The notes beneath the pieces were generated by a model. That model searched no databases. It was not told where the DNA came from and saw nothing but the letters and a program-made list of their open reading frames with translations. A DNA stretch of 56,905 bases from Clostridia bacterium (GTDB taxonomy: Bacteria > Bacillota > Clostridia > UBA1381), in assembly GCA_017404065.1 (NCBI GenBank), contig JAFRDB010000092.1, forward strand, positions 1-56,905, read 5' to 3'. The position numbers and the translations under genes are program-made. Positions 31,880 through 43,400 of this stretch are shown piece by piece; positions within the stretch are counted from its first letter, which is position 1; each line of letters starts with the position of its first letter.

Positions 31880-31965
31880 ATTATCTTGTATAAACTACTG
31901 TCTCTGCGTCTGATGCCAAAACGGCTATATCCGCCGCGACAGCAAGCTCAGCCGCCTGATATTCT

Positions 31966-32532
31966 TTACTTTGCGTTATACTTATTCATCGCGCTCTCAT
32001 ATCCATGCGATATTATCTCACCTACCGCGCCGTAAACCTTCCTTATCGTATCCTCAAAGAGCGGTATCTCATCCTTCGAAAATCTGCCGAGGACATAATC
32101 GGCAAGGTCGTAGTCCTCATGCTTCGGCGCGCCGACACCTATGCGTATACGCGGGAACTGATCGGAGTTAAGGTGATAAATTATAGACTTCAGCCCGTTA
32201 TGTCCGCCCGCGCTGCCCTTGCCGCGCACACGTATGCGTCCGGCTTCAAGCGCGACATCGTCACTGATTATAATTACATTCTCCACCGGCACCTTATAGA
32301 ACCGCGCAAACTCCGCAATGCTCTCTCCGCTGTTGTTCATAAATGTCTGCGGCTTTATAAGCAGAACCCTTTCGCCGTTTATTACCGCCTCTCCGTAGAG
32401 CGCCCTGTGTTTGAGCTTCTTCACCTGTACGCCAAGCTCATTCGCAATATAGTCTATGGTATGGAAACCTATATTGTGCCGCGTCATCTCGTAATTCTTA
32501 CCGGGATTGCCGAGTCCCGCAATTATATACAT
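31966..32532 (-). CDS. pth: Peptidyl-tRNA hydrolase
   Basis: A 188-aa enzyme that recycles peptidyl-tRNAs. GLGNPGKNYEMTRHNIGFHT holds the catalytic His near residue 20, and FMNNSGESI and the DDVALEAGRIRVRGKGSAGGH regions are typical. The ATG at 32532 gives the normal length and has AGGAGG upstream; a longer frame would start at 32574, overlapping glmU. It is the last gene of the operon. Confidence 0.96.
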   Translation of the reverse strand: MYIIAGLGNPGKNYEMTRHNIGFHTIDYIANELGVQVKKLKHRALYGEAVINGERVLLIKPQTFMNNSGESIAEFARFYKVPVENVIIISDDVALEAGRIRVRGKGSAGGHNGLKSIIYHLNSDQFPRIRIGVGAPKHEDYDLADYVLGRFSKDEIPLFEDTIRKVYGAVGEIISHGYESAMNKYNAK

Positions 32533-32570
32533 CGGAACAAATTCCTCCTGTTTTTTACGCCTGAAAAATA

Positions 32571-33929
32571 TCATTTTGCGTACTTGTTGCCCTTCCAGTC
32601 TGTCTTATTTGTCTGACGTGAACGCGCGATAGCGAGCGATTTATCGGGGATATCATCGGTTATGGTCGAGCCGGCAGCGATATACGCGCCATCGCCCACC
32701 TTTACGGGTGACACAAAATTAGTGTTGCAGCCGACAAACACATCGTTGCCTATCGTGGAACGGAACTTATCCTTGCCGTCATAGTTGCAGGTCACAGTGC
32801 CGCAGCCGAAGTTTACGTTTTTACCTATATCGCTGTCGCCGAGATATGTAAGATGCGATATCTTTGTTCCGTCACCTATAACGTCATTCTTGACCTCAAC
32901 AAAATCACCGACCTTAACGTTTTTGCCTATCCTGCAGCCGGGGCGGACATACGCAAACGGTCCAACGCTCGTTCCGTCGCCGATGCTGCTCTTTATGATC
33001 ACAGAGCTTGTAACGTGTACGCCGTCTCCGAGCTGCGCGTCAGTGAGCTTTGAGCCCATCTCTATAACGCAGTCCTCGCCTATTTTTGTTTCGCCCTCTA
33101 TCGTTACGTTTGACGCTATTATCGTGTCCGCGCCGATCTCAGCATCCGCGCTTATAAACACGCTCTTGGGTTCGATTATGGTAACACCGTTCATCATGTG
33201 GTATTTGTTGATCCTCTCCTGCATGACAGCCTCAGCCTCGCTTAGCTGGACACGGTTATTTATGCCGCGTATCTCGTCGTTATCGGAGATAGTATAGCCG
33301 CCTATCTTTTTTCCGTCACCGCGAAGTATCTCAAGCGTATCGGTTAGGTAATATTCACCCTGCGCGTTGTTCGGAGTAAGCTTGCCGAGCGCATCCTTAA
33401 GATCTGCGCCGTCAAAGACATACATTCCGGAGTTTATCTCCTTTATCGCCTTCTCCTCCTCGGACGCGTCCTTCTGCTCCACTATCCGAAGCACAGAACC
33501 GTCCGCGCCGCGCACAATACGTCCATAGCCGGTCGCGTCATCCATCTCCGCCGTGATAACAGTCGCGCTGTTGCCCTGCGCCGCATGGTATTCCACCGCC
33601 GCCTTTATCGTCTCCGCACGAATGAGCGGCGTATCGCCGGCAAGTATAACTACGCACCCGTCGGTTATATGCTCCTTCGCCATCATCACCGCATGGCCTG
33701 TGCCGAGCTGCTCAGACTGAATCGCGATCCTCGCGTCATTTTCAATGACCGGTCTTACCGAATCAGCCTTGTGTCCGATAACCGTTATAACCTCGTCAGC
33801 GCCGGCAACGCGTGATGCGTCTATGACCCACCTTACCAGCTCCTTGCCGCATACCTTGTGAATGACCTTGGGCATCTTTGACTTCATCCTCGTACCCATT
33901 CCCGCCGCTAAAATCAGACTTGTAAACAT
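32571..33929 (-). CDS. glmU: Bifunctional UDP-GlcNAc pyrophosphorylase/GlcN-1-P acetyltransferase
   Basis: A 452-aa protein of normal length. The N-terminal half is a nucleotidyltransferase (LAAGMGTRMKSKMPKVIHKV), and the C-terminal half is a left-handed beta helix of hexapeptide repeats (IGEDCVIEMG, IGDGTSVGPFAYVRPG). It makes UDP-GlcNAc for the cell wall. It overlaps ribF by 16 bases. The prs gene that often lies between glmU and pth in Firmicutes is absent here. Confidence 0.97.
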   Translation of the reverse strand: MFTSLILAAGMGTRMKSKMPKVIHKVCGKELVRWVIDASRVAGADEVITVIGHKADSVRPVIENDARIAIQSEQLGTGHAVMMAKEHITDGCVVILAGDTPLIRAETIKAAVEYHAAQGNSATVITAEMDDATGYGRIVRGADGSVLRIVEQKDASEEEKAIKEINSGMYVFDGADLKDALGKLTPNNAQGEYYLTDTLEILRGDGKKIGGYTISDNDEIRGINNRVQLSEAEAVMQERINKYHMMNGVTIIEPKSVFISADAEIGADTIIASNVTIEGETKIGEDCVIEMGSKLTDAQLGDGVHVTSSVIIKSSIGDGTSVGPFAYVRPGCRIGKNVKVGDFVEVKNDVIGDGTKISHLTYLGDSDIGKNVNFGCGTVTCNYDGKDKFRSTIGNDVFVGCNTNFVSPVKVGDGAYIAAGSTITDDIPDKSLAIARSRQTNKTDWKGNKYAK

Positions 33930-34840
33930 AAGCTCAATTCCTTTCTCGCTCTTATTGTGTCCTCATGTATCTGCGCCTTGAGCGCCTCTATACTGTAGAA
34001 CCGCTTTTCTCCTCTTATGCGCTTTATGAACTCCACGCATATTGTTTTGTCATAAAGATCACCTGTAAAGTCAAGTATATGACTTTCTATCGTTATCCTG
34101 TCCGCGCCAAAGGTCGGATTGTTGCCGACATTTATAACGCTTGCATATTTCTCACCGTCTACCGTTGTATAACCGGCATATACGCCCGTATGCGGTATAA
34201 GCATATTGTCACTGTATTCTATATTAGCAGTCGGCACGCCCATTTTTGTGCCGTTCCTGAGGCCTCTTACGACCCTGCCTTCTATCGCGAACGGCCTGCC
34301 AAGCATATTTGCAGCGTGCTGTACGCTGCCATCCTCCACATAGTGCCGGATAGCCGTGCTCTTTACGGTAACGCCATTATGATCTATCTCATCTACGACC
34401 GTGACCTCAAAGCCGAGATCGTAGCCAAGCTTTTCGAGCAGCTTTGTGCTGCCCTTTGCCATATATCCGAAGCGGTAGTCATAACCGACAAATACCGCCT
34501 TCATACGTAAACGCTCGATCAAAAGCCGTATGAATTCCTCGGGCGAAAGCTGCATGAACTCCTTGTCGAAATCGCGCATATACACAAAGTCTATACCTGC
34601 CTCTTCAAGAATGCGAAGCTTCTGCGCCTCATTCGTAATTATCTTTACATCACTGCCGTGCGTTGTGCGCTGCGTGTGGTTGTTAAACAGCAGCACGCCG
34701 CATTTCAGTCCGCGCTCATGCGCGTATTTTTTGCATTGGTTAATAATATTTATATGCGCCACGTGCAATCCGTCAAAATTACCGAGCGCTACCGCTGTGC
34801 TCTCATACGGAACTCCGCCTGTCGCTCGTATTACCTCCAT
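33914..34840 (-). CDS. ribF: Bifunctional riboflavin kinase/FAD synthetase
   Basis: A 308-aa protein. The N-terminal FMN adenylyltransferase has ALGNFDGLHVAH, and the C-terminal flavokinase starts near 185 with GVPTANIEY. It makes FMN and FAD from riboflavin. It follows truB, as in many Firmicutes, and overlaps glmU by 16 bases. No RFN riboswitch is seen nearby. Confidence 0.96.
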   Translation of the reverse strand: MEVIRATGGVPYESTAVALGNFDGLHVAHINIINQCKKYAHERGLKCGVLLFNNHTQRTTHGSDVKIITNEAQKLRILEEAGIDFVYMRDFDKEFMQLSPEEFIRLLIERLRMKAVFVGYDYRFGYMAKGSTKLLEKLGYDLGFEVTVVDEIDHNGVTVKSTAIRHYVEDGSVQHAANMLGRPFAIEGRVVRGLRNGTKMGVPTANIEYSDNMLIPHTGVYAGYTTVDGEKYASVINVGNNPTFGADRITIESHILDFTGDLYDKTICVEFIKRIRGEKRFYSIEALKAQIHEDTIRARKELSLCLQV

Positions 34841-34859
34841 TTATGCATCTCCCTTTTAT

Positions 34860-35720
34860 TTACCAAAAAGATTTAATAAGTCTCAATCTCATATCCTCAA
34901 TAACCGATACACACAAAAAACGTCCGTCCGCGCCATATAGCCTGTAGCGCTGCCCCTCTTTTCCGCCGCGCCAGGTCATGCGCACTCCGTTGGTTATGCT
35001 TTTCTCCTGCTTTTCGTTAAGATGTATCTCGGGCAGGTCTATAAACAGCGTATCAACCGGCATAAGAGAAGCGGATATGTCATCGAGCGCGTCGAGTGCC
35101 TCTATTGTGTACGCCTTATCTATACCGAAGCCCGCCGATCCCGTTCGCCGCAGCTCCGCCATTGCCGCGCCGCAGCCGAGCTTTTTGCCTATATCATCGC
35201 AAAGCGATCGGATGTAGGTGCCCTTTGAACAGTGCACATCTATAGTAACGCGCGGAAGATCCACGCTCAGAACCTCTATGGAATAGATATTTATATGCCG
35301 TCTCTCGCGTTCTACCTCTATCCCCTCGCGCGCAAGCTCGTAAAGCTTTCTGCCGTTCTGCTTTATCGCGCTGTACATCGGCGGAAGCTGATCCTGCTCT
35401 CCGGCAAAGGAGGCAATGCAATCTATTACCTCGCTCTTGTTTACATTAACAGGCATTCGCTCCGTTACTGTCCCTTCAATATCGAGCGTATCTGTGCGAA
35501 TTCCAAGCTCCAGCACGGCTCTGTACCGCTTATCGGCAGCGGAAAGCATATCGGCCGCCTTTGTCGCGCTGCCGATACAAACCACAAGAACGCCCGTTGC
35601 CATCGGGTCAAGCGTACCGGTATGTCCTACGCGGCGCGTTCCGAACCGTTTCCTCAGCATACCCACAACATCGTGCGAGGTAACTCCCTGCGGCTTATCT
35701 ATAACTACAACGCCGTTCAT
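34860..35720 (-). CDS. truB: tRNA pseudouridine(55) synthase
   Basis: A 286-aa protein with the catalytic motif GHTGTLDPMATGVLVV (Asp at about residue 38) and the KxKGTYIRSL-like segment CSKGTYIRSLCDDIG. It modifies U55 in the T loop of tRNAs. The start overlaps the upstream DHH gene by 4 bases. The C-terminus carries a short PUA-like end. Confidence 0.96.
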   Translation of the reverse strand: MNGVVVIDKPQGVTSHDVVGMLRKRFGTRRVGHTGTLDPMATGVLVVCIGSATKAADMLSAADKRYRAVLELGIRTDTLDIEGTVTERMPVNVNKSEVIDCIASFAGEQDQLPPMYSAIKQNGRKLYELAREGIEVERERRHINIYSIEVLSVDLPRVTIDVHCSKGTYIRSLCDDIGKKLGCGAAMAELRRTGSAGFGIDKAYTIEALDALDDISASLMPVDTLFIDLPEIHLNEKQEKSITNGVRMTWRGGKEGQRYRLYGADGRFLCVSVIEDMRLRLIKSFW

Positions 35721-36664
35721 CCAAACAGCTCTCCGAATGCTTGAACTATCATCTGCTCCGCCACATCAATCGACGGCGCTTCTATTGAACAGCCCGCCGC
35801 CTTTGCGTGACCGCCGCCGCCGAATTTGAGCGCGACCTTGTCAACGGTGACATCTCCGTTAGACCGTAGGCTTGCGCGCAGCTTTCCGCCGCTGTATTTG
35901 ATCGAGACCGCAACCTCTGTGCCGCGTATTCGTCGCGGCAGCTCAACAAGATCGCTTATCTCCCTCGGGTCCACTCCGTATTTCTCCGCTATCGCCTCAT
36001 CAGCCGTAACCGTGCGAAGTCTTCCGCCGTAGTACGAATGTATCGACGAGGTCAGCTCCGCCTTTAGCAGCTCAGACCCCAGCTCTACACAGTTGAACAG
36101 CTGACGCGCTATCTCTGCATGATCTATACCATAGCCTATCAGCTCCGCCGCGATACGGAAGGAATCAGGTGAAGCATTGGAGTATGCAAAGCAGCCTGTA
36201 TCCGAGCAGATCGCGGTATAGAGATATCTTGCAATATCTCTCGTAAGCTCTATTTCCGCCACACGGAACAGGCGGAACAGTATCTCGCCGGTCGCCGATG
36301 CCTCCGGCTCCACGTATGCCGCGTCACCGAAAAAGGTATTCGTGCCGTGATGGTCGATATTTATAACGCGTTCCGCGCCGTCGGCTATCGCCTTTCGCAC
36401 GCCGAGCCGCCGTTCGTCGCCGCAGTCTAACACTATAGCCGTATCGCAGGCTATACTCTGCCCCGAATACACCTTTATCCCATCGTCTATAAACCGAAGC
36501 GATGGCTCGAGCTGCTCCTCCGCGTATATCTCCGCGGCAATTCCGATGCTTCACAGCGCCTCACGCATCGCAAGACACGAGCCGACAGCGTCGCCATCGG
36601 CGTTTTCATGCGGAAGTATCACCGCAGCTTTTGACTTTTTTATAAGCTCAATTACTTTTTCCAT
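35717..36664 (-). pseudogene. nrnA: DHH-family phosphoesterase (NrnA-like), interrupted by in-frame TGA
   Basis: Read from ATG at 36664, the frame codes MEKVIELIKKSKAAVILPHE then NADGDAVGSCLAMREAL and meets TGA at 36553-36551 as codon 38. The same frame continues with SIGIAAEIYAEEQ through the DCGDERR and IDHHGTNTFF motifs to a DHHA1 domain (GGGGHAKAAG) and stops at 35717, 315 positions in all. So motif I (HENADGDA) is separated from the rest by one nonsense codon, with no frameshift. NrnA degrades nanoRNA and pAp and usually sits before truB. A disabled gene, a restart fragment or a single-base sequencing error are all possible. Confidence 0.85.
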
Positions 36665-36749
36665 CTATATCACTCCAAATTACAGTATATCATAAATCTG
36701 ACACGTAGTCAAGAAAATCATTTACAAAAGTATATTTTTAAAATCTCTC

Positions 36750-36778
36750 TTGTAAAATCCATGCAAATGTGGTATAAT
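36750..36778 (+). promoter_or_regulatory. Promoter of lepA
   Basis: TTGTAA (36750-36755), 17 bases, TATAAT (36773-36778), 32 bases before the ATG. Confidence 0.75.
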
Positions 36779-36809
36779 GCCATTGTATATTAAAAAGGGA
36801 GTTATGAAT

Positions 36810-38618
36810 ATGTCGGATAACAGACAGGAACGCATACGGAATTTTTGCATAATCGCGCATATAGACCACGGCAAGTCCACTCTTGCTGATAGGCTGCTTG
36901 AGCTGACCGGTGAAGTGGAGGCGCGGGATATGTCCAATCAGATACTTGACGATATGGAGCTTGAGCGAGAGAGGGGCATAACTATAAAGGCGCACGCTGT
37001 AACGCTGAAATATACCCGTCCGAACGGCGAAGAATACATTTTAAATCTTATCGATACCCCCGGACATGTTGACTTTAATTATGAGGTCTCACGCTCACTC
37101 GCGGCATGCGAGGGCGCGATACTTATCGTTGACGCGTCACAGGGCATAGAGGCGCAGACGCTTGCAAACACATACCTTGCCATTGATCACGATCTGGAGG
37201 TCGTGCCGGTCATAAGCAAGATCGACCTGCCATCGGCAAACCCTGACGGGGCGATCGAGGAAATAGAAAACATAATAGGTATACCCGCCGAGGACGCGCC
37301 GCGCGTTTCGGCAAAGACCGGACAGAATGTACAGTCTGTATTAGAGGAGATAGTGAACAAAATACCGGCTCCCACAGGCGATATAAAAGCGCCGCTGAGG
37401 GCGCTTATATTTGACTCATACTATGACAGCTACCGCGGCGTTATCGTATATGTGCGAGTTAAGGAAGGCTCGATAAAGCCCGGTCAGCGCATACGCATGA
37501 TGGCAACCGGCGCGGAGTTTGACGTTGTAGAGGTCGGCTGCATGAACCCGTCCGGACTCGTTCCCACGGGGCTGCTTGAAGCGGGCGATGTAGGATATAT
37601 CGCAGCAAGCATAAAGAACATACGCGACACGCAGGTGGGCGATACAGTAACGACCGCATCACGTCCGGCAAAGGAACCTCTGCCGGGATATAAAAAGGTG
37701 AACTCGATGGTGTTCTGCGGTATCTATCCCGCGGACGGAGCGCATTATGAGGATCTCAAGGACGCGCTTATGAAGCTGCAGCTCAACGATGCCTCGCTCA
37801 TGTTCGAGCCGGAGACCTCCGTCGCGCTCGGGTTCGGATTCCGTTGCGGATTTCTGGGTCTGCTTCACCTGGAGATAATCCAGGAGCGATTGGAGCGCGA
37901 GTATAACCTTGATCTTATCACCACCGCACCGAGTGTTATTTATAAGGTATACAAGACCAACGGTGAGATGATATGGTGCGATAACCCGTCAAATCTCCCC
38001 AACCCCGCCGAGATAGCGAGCATGGAGGAGCCGATGGCAAGAGCCTCTATAATGGTTCCGAAGGACTATGTTGGCAACGTGATGGAGCTGTGCCAGGAGC
38101 GGCGCGGAATTTATAAGCACATGGAGTATCTTGACGAGACACGCGCGGATATAACATACGAGCTGCCTCTCAATGAGATCATCTATGATTTCTTTGACGC
38201 GCTCAAATCACGCTCACGCGGTTATGCGTCGTTTGACTATGAGCTGTGCGGATATGCACCGTCCAACCTTGTTAAGCTCGATATCCTTTTAAACGGCGAG
38301 GCGGTGGACGCGCTCTCGTTTATCGTGTTCAAGGACAGCGCCTACACGCGCGGACGTAGAATGTGCGAAAAGCTCAAGGAGTCCATTCCCCGTCAGCTTT
38401 TTGAGGTGCCGATACAGGCGGCGATAGGCTCAAAAATAATCGCGCGCGAAACGATAAAGGCGCTACGCAAGGATGTGCTTGCAAAGTGCTACGGCGGCGA
38501 TATTTCGCGAAAGAAAAAGCTGCTTGAAAAGCAGAAGGAGGGTAAAAAGCGAATGCGCCAGGTCGGCACGGTAGAGGTGCCGCAGGAAGCGTTTATGTCA
38601 GTTTTGAAGCTGGATTAA
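36810..38618 (+). CDS. lepA: Elongation factor 4 (LepA)
   Basis: A 602-aa translational GTPase with G1 [16 protein letters not shown], the switch region [14 protein letters not shown]3 [15 protein letters not shown] and G4 [11 protein letters not shown], followed by the LepA-specific C-terminal domain ([20 protein letters not shown]). It can back-translocate stalled ribosomes. The start at 36810 is placed by a GGGAG eight bases upstream; earlier in-frame codons overlap the promoter. It is transcribed alone. Confidence 0.97.
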   Translation: MSDNRQERIRNFCIIAHIDHGKSTLADRLLELTGEVEARDMSNQILDDMELERERGITIKAHAVTLKYTRPNGEEYILNLIDTPGHVDFNYEVSRSLAACEGAILIVDASQGIEAQTLANTYLAIDHDLEVVPVISKIDLPSANPDGAIEEIENIIGIPAEDAPRVSAKTGQNVQSVLEEIVNKIPAPTGDIKAPLRALIFDSYYDSYRGVIVYVRVKEGSIKPGQRIRMMATGAEFDVVEVGCMNPSGLVPTGLLEAGDVGYIAASIKNIRDTQVGDTVTTASRPAKEPLPGYKKVNSMVFCGIYPADGAHYEDLKDALMKLQLNDASLMFEPETSVALGFGFRCGFLGLLHLEIIQERLEREYNLDLITTAPSVIYKVYKTNGEMIWCDNPSNLPNPAEIASMEEPMARASIMVPKDYVGNVMELCQERRGIYKHMEYLDETRADITYELPLNEIIYDFFDALKSRSRGYASFDYELCGYAPSNLVKLDILLNGEAVDALSFIVFKDSAYTRGRRMCEKLKESIPRQLFEVPIQAAIGSKIIARETIKALRKDVLAKCYGGDISRKKKLLEKQKEGKKRMRQVGTVEVPQEAFMSVLKLD

Positions 38619-38624
38619 AAGTAA

Positions 38625-38648
38625 TTCGGGGGACTATCGTCCCCCGAA
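38625..38648. terminator. Hairpin between convergent lepA and araA
   Basis: TTCGGGGG and CCCCCGAA, 8-bp stem, 8-base loop. No T tract follows. Confidence 0.5.
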
Positions 38649-38660
38649 CCCCCTATTAAT

Positions 38661-40139
38661 TTATCTTAATTTATATGCAATATCGTTCCAAAGCAGCTCC
38701 TTTTCAAGGTCTGCTATTTTTGTGTCCTTATTTATATAAACGAACTCTACATCCGCCATGTGGCACCAGTCGCGCAGCATTTGGGCGGTAACATCATAAG
38801 AGAGCACGCTGTGATGCGCACCGCCTGCCATGATCCACGCCTTAGCGGATACCGCAAGCGACGGCTCCGGCTTCCACATAACGCCGGCAATCGGCAGCTT
38901 CGGCATCGGCTCAAGCGGATTGCACGCATTAACGTCATTGACTAAAAGACGCATTCTGCCGCCCATATCGATAAGTGACGCGACTATAGCGTTTCCCTTC
39001 TTTGAACTGAATATAACTCTTGCCGGATCCCTTCTGTCACCTATGCCTAAGGGATGTACCTGTATCTTAGGTCTGTCCGCCGCGATAGTCGGATCTACCT
39101 CCAGCATGTGCGCGCCAAGGATGTGCTCGTTACCCTTTTCAAGATGATATGTGTAGTCCTCCATGAACGCCGTTCCGCCTCTCATGCCCTCTGCCATGCC
39201 CTTCATGATAACATCCATAGCTGCAACCTTCCAATCGCCCTCCGCGCCGAAGCCGTAGCCGTCATACATCATGTTCTGGGCGGCAAGTCCCGGAAGCTGT
39301 TCAAGACCGTACAGATCCTGGAAGTTTGTAACGATAGCGCTATAGCCGTTTTCCTCACAGATGCGTCTGAGGCCTATTTCCTCCTTTGCCTGATAGCGAA
39401 CGGCATCCATATTGTCCGTATCAATATCGTAGCGGGACATATACTCCTCTACCTTGGCATCTATCTCAGCCTCGCTCACACCTTTCATGGCTTCAACCAA
39501 CGCGCCGACCGGCTGATACTCAATATCCCAGCCGAACTTTATCTCTGCCTCTACCTTGTCGCCCTCGGTAACAGCAACCTGGCGCATATTATCACCAAAG
39601 CGTACAAGCTTAAGATTCTCACTTACCGCTACGCCGTACGCGCTGCGCATCCATGACGAAAGCTCCAGCTGCGGCTCCTCGTCCTCCCAGAACCCTACGA
39701 TTATCTTGCGCGGCATACGAAGTCTCGCGCCGATAAAGCCGTGCTCTCTGTCGCCATGCGCGCTCTGGTTAAGGTTCATAAAGTCCATATCTATCTCAGA
39801 GAACGGGATGTTTCTATTATACTGTGTGTGGAAGTGGCAGTATGGCTTTTTAAAATTCTTTAAGCCGTTTATCCACATCTTTGACGGACTGAACGTGTGC
39901 ATCCAGCAGATAACGCCCGCGCAGCTGTCGTCCGCTGCCGCAGCCTTGAACGTATCCGTTATTTCCGCCGGAGTTTTTACCGTTGGCTTTAATACGACCT
40001 CAGCCGGCAGTCTGCCTGAATTGTTGAGTCCGTTAACGATCGCCGCGCTGTCTTCCGCGACCTGCTTTAACGTCTCGTCACCATAAAGGTACTGGCTTCC
40101 GGTTATGAACCAGAATTTGTAATCCTTCATTGATCTCAT
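38661..40139 (-). CDS. araA: L-arabinose isomerase
   Basis: A 492-aa protein of standard length beginning MRSMKDYKFWFITGSQYLYG. It converts L-arabinose to L-ribulose using Mn2+, with conserved stretches GAEGDWKVAAMDVIMKGMA and HILGAHMLEVDP bearing metal ligands. The ATG at 40139 follows AAGGAGAGATCACT. araB and araD are not in the window. Together with the esterase and GH27 genes it suggests use of pectin side chains. Confidence 0.97.
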   Translation of the reverse strand: MRSMKDYKFWFITGSQYLYGDETLKQVAEDSAAIVNGLNNSGRLPAEVVLKPTVKTPAEITDTFKAAAADDSCAGVICWMHTFSPSKMWINGLKNFKKPYCHFHTQYNRNIPFSEIDMDFMNLNQSAHGDREHGFIGARLRMPRKIIVGFWEDEEPQLELSSWMRSAYGVAVSENLKLVRFGDNMRQVAVTEGDKVEAEIKFGWDIEYQPVGALVEAMKGVSEAEIDAKVEEYMSRYDIDTDNMDAVRYQAKEEIGLRRICEENGYSAIVTNFQDLYGLEQLPGLAAQNMMYDGYGFGAEGDWKVAAMDVIMKGMAEGMRGGTAFMEDYTYHLEKGNEHILGAHMLEVDPTIAADRPKIQVHPLGIGDRRDPARVIFSSKKGNAIVASLIDMGGRMRLLVNDVNACNPLEPMPKLPIAGVMWKPEPSLAVSAKAWIMAGGAHHSVLSYDVTAQMLRDWCHMADVEFVYINKDTKIADLEKELLWNDIAYKLR

Positions 40140-40220
40140 AGTGATCTCTCCTTATTATTTTTGAGTATATTATATTACATTCGGCTCTTTTTTTCAAGAT
40201 TTATATTAATATTTTTATCG

Positions 40221-40257
40221 AAAAAAAATCAGCCGCCCCAGTTTCATGAAGCGGCTG
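40221..40257 (-). terminator. Terminator of the esterase operon
   Basis: CAGCCGC (40230-40236) with GCGGCTG (40251-40257), followed on the minus strand by eight T's. The rest of the gap up to araA shows only AT-rich DNA. Confidence 0.75.
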
Positions 40258-40279
40258 TTATAGTTTTACGCGTTAAAGG

Positions 40280-40468
40280 TCAAGCGCCCATATCAATAGC
40301 ATCGTAGCTGATCGAATACGCGGTCACATCACTGATAATACCGCTGCCCGCCGCATCGCCTGCGCCCTTTGTCAGGCTGCCTGTAGGCATACCGCCGCCG
40401 GACGCGCCTGTAACGACATCCTCATCAAATATTGCTATTTCCATTTTGGGAAGTTCAAATAATTTCAT
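40280..40468 (-). CDS. Small hypothetical protein downstream of the esterase
   Basis: A 62-aa protein beginning MKLFELPKMEIAIFDEDVVT, then a Gly/Ala/Ser-rich part. It has a GGAGGTAG site and starts 14 bases after the esterase stop, before the shared terminator. Short proteins of the form MK-x-[YF]-E-x-P-x-[IVML]-E-[IV] are common in clostridial genomes near secretion or surface genes; the function is not known to me. Confidence 0.65.
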   Translation of the reverse strand: MKLFELPKMEIAIFDEDVVTGASGGGMPTGSLTKGAGDAAGSGIISDVTAYSISYDAIDMGA

Positions 40469-40482
40469 TGTAATCTACCTCC

Positions 40483-43400
40483 TTATTCTACCGTAACATC
40501 CGCATTTGCCGGTATGCCCGTTACGAATATACCGAACAATACATCGCCTGTTATCGTGCCGTTATATTCGGCAGTCTTTTCATGACCGTTTATAGTAAAC
40601 GTAAGCGTGTCACCCGCAGTGGCATTCTTTGTTATAAAGAATCCCTTGTCGGTCTTACTACCGTCTGCCTTGTTCGGCGTTGATATTACCGCGCCGTCGG
40701 ACGGTGTTATCTTGCCGCTGCCGTCAAACCGGACGCTTGAAGCATTTGAGATCGTGCTGCCGCTCACAACGACCGTGATCTTGCCGCTCACGGCTGTGAG
40801 ATTGCCGTTTGTTATCGACGCGCCGTCCGCTATCGTTACAGTCGCGTTTGCCGGAACAGTCGCGTTCTCTCCGTCGTATACGCCGTAGATCGTTGTGTTG
40901 CCGCTCTCGGCTATCTCGTCCTGCAAGGTCGGAACGACTCTTTCGATAAGAACATAGTCGAAAGTTTCCGATTGATTCGTCTTTGATGTTCCGCTGTTTG
41001 CGCCGTTGCAAACCACACTGCCTGTTTCCGCATCCAAAGTGAACTCGACCTCACGCAGTCCTGCTGTGCTGCTGTCGGTCTTGCTGGTCGCTATCGAAGC
41101 AAACGGGTCATTTGTGCCCTGTCTTAATACGACCGCACGACCGTTTCTTTCAGCCATAACAACGGTGAACTTATAAAGCCCCGCCGGAAGCGTACCTACC
41201 TGTACGCCTCTGTCCCGTACATTCTGACCGCCTATATAAGCCTTATCGCCGCCGGAATATTGAGTGTTTGTACCGTCCGCGCTCTCGGCTTCTCTAAAGA
41301 ATACGATATTATCGTTTCTCTCATAGCTTATCGTTTCGGTCTTATCCGCGGTACCCATCGTAAATGTCTTTGCATAACCGGTCAATGAATTATCATTAAG
41401 CCTATAATAATTTCCGCTTCCGTCGGTTATGACCTCATGTATCGCAGGTATCGTTACATCTGCCGCCTCGTCCGCCGTACCTGTTGCGATCGTGCTGATA
41501 ACAGCACCGTTTTCGTCAACGGCATTTACCGTATAGCTGTGCGTTGGTGTCGGAGCGGTCACAAGCATCGCGTCGATATTATCGATACCCATTGTTCTGG
41601 CTGCGTTTGTAGTCTGCTTATTATCGATAGCTATCGATTTTACAGTTACGGCATTTGCAAGTGTGCCGGTAAAGCTCTGTGTCGCTTTGTTGGCAAATGA
41701 GATAGAAACTGTCTTATCTCCGCTTATTCTTATGCTCACAAGACCGGCGTTATTTGAGCTTGTGAAGCTGTATCTGCCCGAGCTTGTCTCAAATCCTCTT
41801 GAGCCTGCGGCAAATCCGAACGCTTCAAAGCCGTCAACGGTCGCACCGCCTATTCTGACATCGGTTACGCTGCTTGATCCCGTAGTATAGGTATAACCTA
41901 CAATTTCATTGCCATCATTATCATTAACGCTTACCGTAGTTGCTTTACCGCTGCTGAGCCATGCATAGAATACATTGAATGAAAGATCAATGTATGCTCT
42001 CGCGTTCAGTGATATTGCTTCATCGAGAGTCACTGTGCCGCCGGCATCTGCGACGCGCATCACATTACCGAATACGCTTGCCGCATCATAAGTCGTTGTA
42101 TCTATTATATCGGTACTGCCGAATATATTTGTTTCGCCCTCAAAATCGTCCTTGAAGCCGTTGATGTATGAAACCTCATAGCCCTCACCGTAGATCGAAG
42201 TGAAGTTAGCGGTTATCGTCGCATCCGCGTACAGTCTCGGATATGTATAGGTGGCGTCTTCGCTTAGCACATTGCCGTCCGCGTCTGTCCAGTTGGTGAA
42301 CGTATAGAAGTCCGCCGGGACTGCCTTTACCGTTACCGGCTGTGACTGTGTAACCGTTACGCTTTCCGCCGCCGCACCGTTCACCTGCATCGTACCGTTG
42401 CCCGTTTTTGCAAGGGTAAGCGTCTTTGTGCCGAGCTCGTCATCGGACGAATACTTCTTCAATGAAAGATTTGAAATTTCAACACTTGCGCTGCATTTCG
42501 CCTTGTTTGTTGTTGATCCTTTACAAATGCAAAGACCGTTAAGAGAAGTGGGTGACGCGCCTATATTCTTCTGCAAACCGCTTATCGGAGCAGTAACAGC
42601 AGTACCATCGCCAACCTTTACGGTAATTGTACCTCTGTCAAGATCAGCCTCCGCAGTAACAGTTGTCCATGTGCTGCCTGAAACATCACCCGCATTGTAG
42701 CTTGTGTTTCCATTGACATAAACCTTATCGCCACATACCATAAACAGGTTCATGCTCTCACCCTGCGGGTAGTTTCCGCTAAAATTACTTGCAGGAGTAA
42801 AATTGATGCCGCCTGTATTTGTATTTGTTGCATTTCGTAAATCCACAGTCATCTTTAATCTGCCGTTTGATTTTACGCTCGGTGAACTTTCAAATTTTTT
42901 GCATAAGTTCATTGATTGACTGCCTGTAGTATCATTAAATGCCGACTTTACATAGTAATAATTGCCATCCTTATTCAATTTTGCAGATGGCGAAGCACTG
43001 CCGTTTAAAAGCCAGCTGTTGTAGCCGGCGGCATTTGCAGTGCCATCATACTTAGCACCGTAAAAATTGAAATCCTCTACCTCATTGCCGTCCTCGTTAG
43101 TGATAAGAGCACCCTCATAGTCCGTTGGAACATAAGTCTCCGAATACGCCTCAAGCGGTGTGATATAGTTGAGCACCGAGCCGTCGCCCTTGGATGCTCT
43201 GTAGATCGTTGCCGTATATGTATCGCCGTCAGCCTTTACATATTTGGTCGTTGTGTCACCGGTGAGCTGATTGTTCTCATCGCCTACGGCAAAGGTCGTG
43301 GTCGTTCCGTCACCCCAGGTATTATCGACCTGTGATGATTTGATCGTACCCTTCAGGGTATTGCTGCTGTCATAGATATCAAGCTTGAGCATTCCGTAAT

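Noticed and set aside
36324-36664. A frameshift in the DHH-family gene
   Set aside because: Motif I and the remaining motifs are in the same frame; only one TGA separates them.
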